Of a stretch of 18,024 nt of DNA, positions 14,131 through 18,024 are shown one piece after another. Below the pieces are notes generated by a model, which saw only the letters and a list, made by a program, of their open reading frames with translations, was not told where the DNA came from and made no database searches. Source of the stretch: an uncultured Oribacterium sp. (GTDB lineage Bacteria; Bacillota; Clostridia; Lachnospirales; Lachnospiraceae); the NCBI GenBank assembly GCA_902485915.1, contig CABTMH010000053.1, positions 1-18,024 of the forward strand, read 5' to 3'. The position numbers and the translations under genes were made by a program. The first letter of the stretch is position 1. The number at the start of each line of letters is the position of its first letter.

Positions 14131-14194
14131 GGGGTCTGACCCCATAAACTTCTGTTAAGAATCTGTTTAGAGGAATTTAATGGGGGCAGACCCC
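14131..14194 (+). repeat. Palindrome-ended dispersed element, copy 1
   Basis: The left end GGGGTCTG (14131-14138) pairs with CAGACCCC (14187-14194), and inside it CCCCAT pairs with ATGGGG. The central part matches copy 2 (17827-17873) with a single base change over about 47 bases. The architecture is that of a small non-autonomous palindromic element. The right flank (14200-14211, AAATTCTTAAG) appears inverted at the left flank of copy 2. Confidence 0.85.
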
Positions 14195-14218
14195 GTTACG
14201 AAATTCTTAAGATGGAGC

Positions 14219-14270
14219 ATCAGTGAAAAGCAGAGCCTCCGGATCCCTGGCTGATCAATACACGAATAGA
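14219..14270 (+). repeat. Copy D of the dispersed REP-like hairpin repeat
   Basis: ATCAG (14219-14223) pairs with CTGAT (14251-14255). The core CCTCCGGATCCCTGGCTGA (14236-14254) matches copy A at 18 of 19 bases. The outer base pair is A-T here and T-A in copy A, a compensating change that suggests the hairpin matters. Confidence 0.7.
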
Positions 14271-14317
14271 CAGCAACGCGTTATGACCGATACAACAATA
14301 CATCATAATGCACGGCA

Positions 14318-14346
14318 TTGACTTCGGAAAATCCGGGTGCTAAGAT
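14318..14346 (+). promoter_or_regulatory. Promoter of the cytosine deaminase operon
   Basis: TTGACT (14318-14323), exactly 17 bases, then TAAGAT (14341-14346), with TGC directly before the -10. Transcription should begin at about 14353, giving a leader near 100 nt that contains a terminator hairpin. Confidence 0.72.
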
Positions 14347-14352
14347 GTGGGG

Positions 14353-14438
14353 CATATGAAAAAGACAGGCAAGGGCGCTGAGGATGTTTGTTTCCTCAGC
14401 GCTCTTTTCGTATACTTGCGCATGTCACTTTCATAAAA
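14353..14438 (+). promoter_or_regulatory. Structured leader with internal terminator hairpin before codA
   Basis: The terminator stem 14371-14384 / 14393-14406 has 14 bp with one G.T pair, and four Ts end it. Flanking strands also pair: TATGAAA (14355-14361) with TTTCATA (14429-14435), GACA (14364-14367) with TGTC (14423-14426), and GCAAG (14369-14373) with CTTGC (14415-14419). The last helix competes with the base of the terminator. The outer helix ends at the ribosome site AAAAGGAG. This fits transcription attenuation, but the terminator could also just insulate the gene. I match no known riboswitch class. Confidence 0.6.
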
Positions 14439-14454
14439 GGAGAGGTACAGGAAT

Positions 14455-15720
14455 ATGAAGAAGTTTATCAATGTCAGGTTAAAGGGGTCACAGACCTTGA
14501 ATTCGATTTATGTCGAGCATGGTGTGATTCGTAAAATCATGCTGGGTACCAGTGAAGATAACAGCTTGAGCGGTGAGGACTGTGAGACCATCGATGTGCA
14601 GGGACATCTGGTAGTACCGCCATATGTAGATCCACATCTTCACCTCGACTATGTGTTTACCGCGGGTCTCGGCGAAAATAACGATTCGGGTACACTGTTC
14701 GAGGGTATCCAGCGATGGAGTGAGTCGAAGGGGCATATGACGGTGCCGGAGATGAAGAAGCGTATTTACAGTGGTATCAAGAAGGAGATGCTCCATGGTG
14801 TGCAGGCGATTCGCACGCACATCGATGTGACGGATCCGAGCTTTACCGGACTCAAGGCCGCCCTCGAGGTGCGGGAGGAAGTAAAGGATATCCTCGATCT
14901 TCAGATCGTAGCTTTCCCGCAGGAAGGCATGTATGCCTATAAGGGTGGTGCTGAGCTGGTGGAAGAAGGTCTGAAGATGGGTGCGGATTGTGTTGGTGCG
15001 ATTCCGCACTTCGAGCTGGCACGTGAGTTTGGAGAGAAGTCGATTCATAAGACGGTTGAGCTAGCACTGAAGTATGACAGACTGATCGACGTACACTGTG
15101 ATGAAACCGATGATACACAGAGCCGCTTTCTGGAACTTCTGAATGCACTCGTTCTGATGGAAGGCATCGGTACGAAGACGACGGCAAGCCATACCTGTTC
15201 CTTCGGTTCTGCAGATAACAGCTATGCCTTCCGTATGATGAAGCTTTTCAAGAAGTCCGGCATCAACTTCATTTCCTGCCCGACCGAGAACATCTACCTC
15301 GAAGGTCGTCAGGACAGCTATCCGAAGAGACGAGGCCTCACTCGTGTGAAGGAGCTCTATGATCAGGGAATCAATGTCTGCTTCGCGCAGGATTCGATGT
15401 CTGATCCGTGGTATCCGCTCGGAAACGGGAACATGATGATGATCCTCGACCATGGCATCCATATCGCACAGATGATGTCACCGGAGGAGATTCAGGATGA
15501 TCTGGATCTCGTGACGACGAACGGTGCGATTACCATGCATATTCAGGATCGTTATGGTATCGAGGAAGGAAAGCCGGCGAACTTTATCGTACTGGATGCG
15601 AAGAGTGAGTTCGAAGCAATCTGTGAGCGTGCCGGTATCCTCGCATCGGTGCGCAAGGGAGAGTTCCTTTTCCAGAAGGAACCGGCGAAGGTAATCGGTG
15701 CGATCGATCTGCTGAAATAA
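14455..15720 (+). CDS. codA: Cytosine deaminase (CodA-like amidohydrolase)
   Basis: A 421-aa cytoplasmic metal-dependent hydrolase that converts cytosine to uracil and ammonia. It aligns with E. coli CodA at the same numbering. Metal and catalytic residues are H61 and H63 (HLHLD), H214 and E217 (HCDET), H246 (SHTCS) and D313 (QDSMSDPWYPLGNGNM). The pyrimidine-binding Q156 (FPQEG) is also in place. E. coli D314 is serine here, a position known to affect substrate preference, so isoguanine or another related base may also be used. AAAAGGAG gives the ribosome site. No cytosine permease codB is adjacent; the next gene is an NhaC-family antiporter. Its leader suggests attenuation control. Confidence 0.88.
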   Translation: MKKFINVRLKGSQTLNSIYVEHGVIRKIMLGTSEDNSLSGEDCETIDVQGHLVVPPYVDPHLHLDYVFTAGLGENNDSGTLFEGIQRWSESKGHMTVPEMKKRIYSGIKKEMLHGVQAIRTHIDVTDPSFTGLKAALEVREEVKDILDLQIVAFPQEGMYAYKGGAELVEEGLKMGADCVGAIPHFELAREFGEKSIHKTVELALKYDRLIDVHCDETDDTQSRFLELLNALVLMEGIGTKTTASHTCSFGSADNSYAFRMMKLFKKSGINFISCPTENIYLEGRQDSYPKRRGLTRVKELYDQGINVCFAQDSMSDPWYPLGNGNMMMILDHGIHIAQMMSPEEIQDDLDLVTTNGAITMHIQDRYGIEEGKPANFIVLDAKSEFEAICERAGILASVRKGEFLFQKEPAKVIGAIDLLK

Positions 15721-15735
15721 ATAGAATAAAAGGGC

Positions 15736-15775
15736 AAGGGCGCCGTGAGATGATTATCGTCTCACGGCGCTTTTT
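15736..15775 (+). terminator. Strong hairpin with T-run between codA and the antiporter gene
   Basis: AAGGGCGCCGTGAGA (15736-15750) pairs with TCTCACGGCGCTTTT (15760-15774), 15 bp with two G.T pairs, followed by T and then AT. It lies 15 bases after the codA stop and about 22 bases before the antiporter start. It shares GGCAAGGGCGC with the codA leader terminator (14368-14378). It may only partly stop transcription, making the downstream pair less expressed. Confidence 0.85.
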
Positions 15776-15796
15776 ATACGGAAAAGGATGGACAGA

Positions 15797-17155
15797 ATGA
15801 TGAGTTATGGATGTATAGCAACCCTGATCGTGCTGGTGATCGTCGTCGGCGCGATCGTGACGAAGAAATGTGAGGCGTTCCTCATCGCAGGTTCGATGGT
15901 GGGCGCGCTGGTGCTGTGGAAGGGCACGTTTCTCACGCAGTGGGTGGCGACGCTCGAGGAGGTCATGGCGGATGAAGCCTATGTCATCCTGATCTGCGGA
16001 CTGTTCGGTAGTCTCGTCGCACTTCTGACCGCGTCGAAGGGCAGCTTCGGCTTCACGAAGATCGTTACGCGGATATGTAATTCGGAACGAAAAACGCTGT
16101 TGACGACCTTTATCCTCGGCATCATCATCTTCGTCGATGATTATCTGAATGTTCTGTCCATCGGGACGGCGATGAAAGGTTCTTATGATAAGAAGAAAGT
16201 ACCGAGAGAGGCGCTGGCATATATTCTGGATAGTACCGGTGCGCCGGTGTGCGTGCTGATTCCATTTTCTTCCTGGGCGGCTTATTTCGGAGCGATTTTC
16301 CTCCAGCAGGATTGCGTGAAAGCGCTCGGTGCCGGTAGTCTGATCAGGACCTATATGATGGCGATTCCGTTCAGTGTGTATCCGATCGTCGCACTACTGA
16401 TCGTATTTCTGTTCTGCATGGGCTGGTTCCCGAAGCTCGGGGGCATGAAGACGGCTTATCAGCGCGTGGCGGAAACGGGAAAGACCTATAGCGATGCCAG
16501 CCGAAAGTATAATCTTGCGTCTGAGTATGGAGAGGAAGAAGGCAACAGCGTATGGTATTTCATCCTGCCGCTGGCGATACTCGTCGGCATCGCAGTTGTA
16601 ACCGGTGATCTGGTTGTGGCGGCGGTCATCGCGATTTTCATCTGCATGGTGATGTACATCGCAGGGAAGATCATGACGTTCTCGGAGTTCTGGGACACCT
16701 TCGTGAAGGGCTTCTCAGATATGCTTCCGATCATCATTCTTCTGATTTCGGCATTGACTTTCCAGAAGATTGCGAGTGAAATGCAGATGACCGAGTTTTT
16801 CGTCGATGTGTGCAAACCGATCATGTCCGGAACGCTGTTCCCTATGATCACCTTTATCATCGTCGGCATGCTGGCGTTTATGATTGCAAATGCATGGGGC
16901 GTTTGTACGCTGGTAGCTCCGGTTCTCTTACCGCTAGGTGCAAGCGTAGGCGCAAATATCGTGCTCGTCATGGCAGCGATTCTCTCCGGCTGTGCATTCG
17001 GAAATCATGCCTGCTTCTACTGTGATACGACCGTGCTGGCATCGCATGGTGCCGGTGTCGAGAACCTCGAGCATGCAGCGTCGCAGCTTCCGTATGTACT
17101 GATCGGTGCAGCGATTTCCATCCTTGGATTCCTGGTGCTCGGAATTATAATGTAA
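15797..17155 (+). CDS. NhaC family Na+/H+ antiporter-like transporter
   Basis: A polytopic membrane protein of about 452 aa in the PF03553 family. Characteristic segments are FVDDYLNVLSIGTAMK and DSTGAPVCVLIPFSSWAAYFGA, plus a second half with GNHACFYCDTTVLAS. About a dozen hydrophobic segments are visible. Members exchange sodium or small organic ions for protons, and the substrate cannot be read from sequence. Its position between a cytosine deaminase and a kinase-like gene raises the thought of a nucleobase-related or ammonium-related solute, but that is conjecture. ATG 15797 is chosen because AAAAGG abuts the earlier ATG 15788 with no spacing; 15800 is also possible. The next gene starts 14 bases after its stop. 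Confidence 0.85.
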   Translation: MMSYGCIATLIVLVIVVGAIVTKKCEAFLIAGSMVGALVLWKGTFLTQWVATLEEVMADEAYVILICGLFGSLVALLTASKGSFGFTKIVTRICNSERKTLLTTFILGIIIFVDDYLNVLSIGTAMKGSYDKKKVPREALAYILDSTGAPVCVLIPFSSWAAYFGAIFLQQDCVKALGAGSLIRTYMMAIPFSVYPIVALLIVFLFCMGWFPKLGGMKTAYQRVAETGKTYSDASRKYNLASEYGEEEGNSVWYFILPLAILVGIAVVTGDLVVAAVIAIFICMVMYIAGKIMTFSEFWDTFVKGFSDMLPIIILLISALTFQKIASEMQMTEFFVDVCKPIMSGTLFPMITFIIVGMLAFMIANAWGVCTLVAPVLLPLGASVGANIVLVMAAILSGCAFGNHACFYCDTTVLASHGAGVENLEHAASQLPYVLIGAAISILGFLVLGIIM

Positions 17156-17169
17156 AGGGAGGCAGAATT

Positions 17170-17790
17170 ATGGAAAAGAAAAAGTTTATCATCACGATCG
17201 CACGTCAGTTCGGCAGCATGGGACGCCCGATCGCGAAGCGAATGAGTGAGAAGCTGGGCATCGAGTTTTATGATCGTGATATCGTCGAGGAGGCGGCGAA
17301 GAAGCTGAATCTTCCGGTTTCGAAGATTAACGAAATCGAGGAAACGGCGCAGAGGAGTGCGAAGACGAACTCCTTCCGGCGGATGATGTTCCCGCTGGGC
17401 ACCCAGGCTGATGAGATGCAGGATAAGCTCTTTGACACACAGAAGAACATCATACAGTTCCTCGCGGAGCGGGACTCCTGCATCATCGTCGGTCGCTGTG
17501 GTGATTTCATCCTGGCAGATGAACCGAATATCCTGCGAATCTACATTTACGCGCCGTATGAGGCACGGCTGGAGCATTGTCTTCACGACCTGAATCTCGA
17601 TGAAGAAACGGCGAAGAAGATGATGAAGTCCGTCGATGAAGCAAGAGACCACTATCACATGCACTATGCAGGATTTCTTCCAAATGACCAGCGTTTCAAG
17701 GAAATCATGATCGATAGTAGCATGCTCGGCATCGAAGGAACGGCAGATTATCTCGTCGATGCCGTGATGAAGCGATTCGAACTGGATTGA
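17170..17790 (+). CDS. Cytidylate kinase-like family protein
   Basis: A 206-aa protein of the cytidylate-kinase-like family (PF13189). ITIARQFGSMGRPIAKRMSEKLG carries an altered P-loop (GSMGRPIA) and is followed by EFYDRDIVEEAAKKL. The second hallmark is SCIIVGRCGDFIL, then LRIYIYAP. The family resembles CMP kinase but is not shown to use CMP; many members have unknown substrates. A lid-type region with RDHYHMHY and NDQRFKEIMIDSS is present. GGGAGG precedes the start. The close spacing to the antiporter gene (14 bases) makes them cotranscribed. With cytosine deaminase upstream, a link to pyrimidine salvage is plausible but unproven. Confidence 0.85.
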   Translation: MEKKKFIITIARQFGSMGRPIAKRMSEKLGIEFYDRDIVEEAAKKLNLPVSKINEIEETAQRSAKTNSFRRMMFPLGTQADEMQDKLFDTQKNIIQFLAERDSCIIVGRCGDFILADEPNILRIYIYAPYEARLEHCLHDLNLDEETAKKMMKSVDEARDHYHMHYAGFLPNDQRFKEIMIDSSMLGIEGTADYLVDAVMKRFELD

Positions 17791-17821
17791 GAGCCTGGAA
17801 GCCCTTAAGAATTTTCGGAGA

Positions 17822-17890
17822 GGGGATCTGACCCCATAAACTTCTGTTTAGAATCTGTTTAGAGGAATTTAATTGGGTCAGCCCCCCATT
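17822..17890 (+). repeat. Palindrome-ended dispersed element, copy 2
   Basis: Its centre is nearly identical to copy 1 at 14136-14180. The left end GGGG-AT-CTGACCC (17822-17834) pairs with GGGTCAG-CCCC (17875-17885), a different sequence from copy 1 that still pairs. In addition AATTTAAT (17866-17873) pairs with ATTAAATT (17888-17895). It lies 31 bases after the kinase-like gene. Confidence 0.83.
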
Positions 17891-17895
17891 AAATT

Positions 17896-17935
17896 AAAAA
17901 GCGGACCTGGTTCGATAGAGCCGGGTCCGCTTTTT
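17896..17935. terminator. Bidirectional terminator between convergent genes
   Basis: AAAAAGCGGACCTGG (17896-17910) pairs with CCGGGTCCGCTTTTT (17921-17935), 15 bp with one T.G pair. T-runs are present in both readings. It serves the cytidylate-kinase-like gene on + and the ROK gene on -. Confidence 0.93.
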
Positions 17936-17936
17936 C

Positions 17937-18024
17937 TTAAGCCGTTGTGTCGATCGCGAGCTTGATGGCACCCATGATGCCCTGGTCGTCGTGGAGGGAG
18001 GCCGGGGCGATGTAGTGGTCGATG
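17937..18024 (-). CDS. ROK family sugar kinase/regulator, C-terminal fragment
   Basis: Only the last 28 residues are in the window, running off its right edge, with a TAA stop at 17939-17937. The sequence IAPASLHDDQGIMGAIKLA matches the C-terminal signature of ROK proteins (PF00480), where a proline-containing strand is followed by a D-x-x-G-I-x-G-A helix. ROK members are glucokinases, fructokinases, N-acetylmannosamine or N-acetylglucosamine kinases, and sugar-responsive repressors. The fragment does not distinguish these. Confidence 0.65.
   Translation of the reverse strand, partial: IDHYIAPASLHDDQGIMGAIKLAIDTTA

Larger units (their letters stand above)
14123..14454. other. Gene-free region of 332 bases holding two repeats, a promoter and a structured leader
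   Basis: No credible coding frame. In order it holds a GGGGTCTG/CAGACCCC palindromic element (14131-14194), a TCAG/CTGA REP-like copy (14219-14255), a sigma-A promoter (14318-14346) and the terminator-bearing leader of the cytosine deaminase gene. The 60 bases between repeat and promoter (14256-14317) hold nothing I can name. Confidence 0.8.

Noticed and set aside
1..18024. CRISPR array, tRNA, rRNA or complete insertion sequence
   Set aside because: No regularly spaced direct repeats, no cloverleaf with the TTC-type arm, no rRNA-like stretch and no transposase reading frame were found. The repeats present are short hairpins and palindromic elements only.

Overview
The window reads as a chromosomal segment of a fermentative low-to-mid GC Firmicute (Bacillota). 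An Erysipelotrichia-like gut commensal is my best guess, but this is inference from gene content, not a search. Supporting signs are strong AAGGAGG-type ribosome binding sites, a separate PTS IIA protein next to a IIBC permease, a lipobox-bearing extracytosolic flavin reductase, a NusG-domain-II membrane protein and short rho-independent terminators. Almost everything is on the + strand. I see no rRNA, tRNA, CRISPR array, intact transposon or phage gene.

Layout. 1-2240: a PTS pair (IIA, then an N-acetylglucosamine-type IIBC) closed by a strong terminator. 2384-6547: an orphan methyltransferase-like protein, a small NusG-II membrane protein and a large lipoprotein reductase with two FMN-binding domains plus an FAD/reductase domain. 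The reductase has its own promoter and a long inverted repeat in its 5' leader. 6735-8697: a double-zinc-ribbon membrane protein and a Cys-rich FliB-family protein, linked by a 9-codon mini-ORF. 8730-10570: an aspartate dehydrogenase-like protein and a 2-hydroxyacid-dehydrogenase-fold protein that seems to lack its catalytic Arg and His. 10584-10717: a long imperfect hairpin between convergent genes. 10723-11628 (-): a TIGR01212/YhcC-type radical SAM protein, probably read from a leaderless mRNA. 11895-14122: an MBL-fold hydrolase and a CLC-family anion transporter of fluoride-exporter type. 14455-17790: cytosine deaminase, an NhaC-family antiporter and a cytidylate-kinase-like protein, probably an operon, with a structured terminator-bearing leader. 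17937-18024 (-): the C-terminal end of a ROK-family sugar kinase.

The intergenic DNA is unusually structured. I found a family of roughly 37-nt REP-like hairpins with TCAG/CTGA ends (about 2246, 6587 and 14219, with a related arm in the 11670-11780 hairpin). A second family of roughly 65-bp elements has GGGG/CCCC palindromic arms (14131 and 17822). There are also tandem GC-rich repeats (6641-6747) and two large hairpins. No transposase that could mobilise them is in the window.

The likeliest under-described biology is the extracytosolic reductase, whose substrate pocket differs from fumarate reductase, and the structured RNA or repeat elements. The metabolic theme is amino-sugar uptake, extracellular electron-acceptor reduction, aspartate redox and pyrimidine salvage. 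These are neighbouring small operons, not one pathway.
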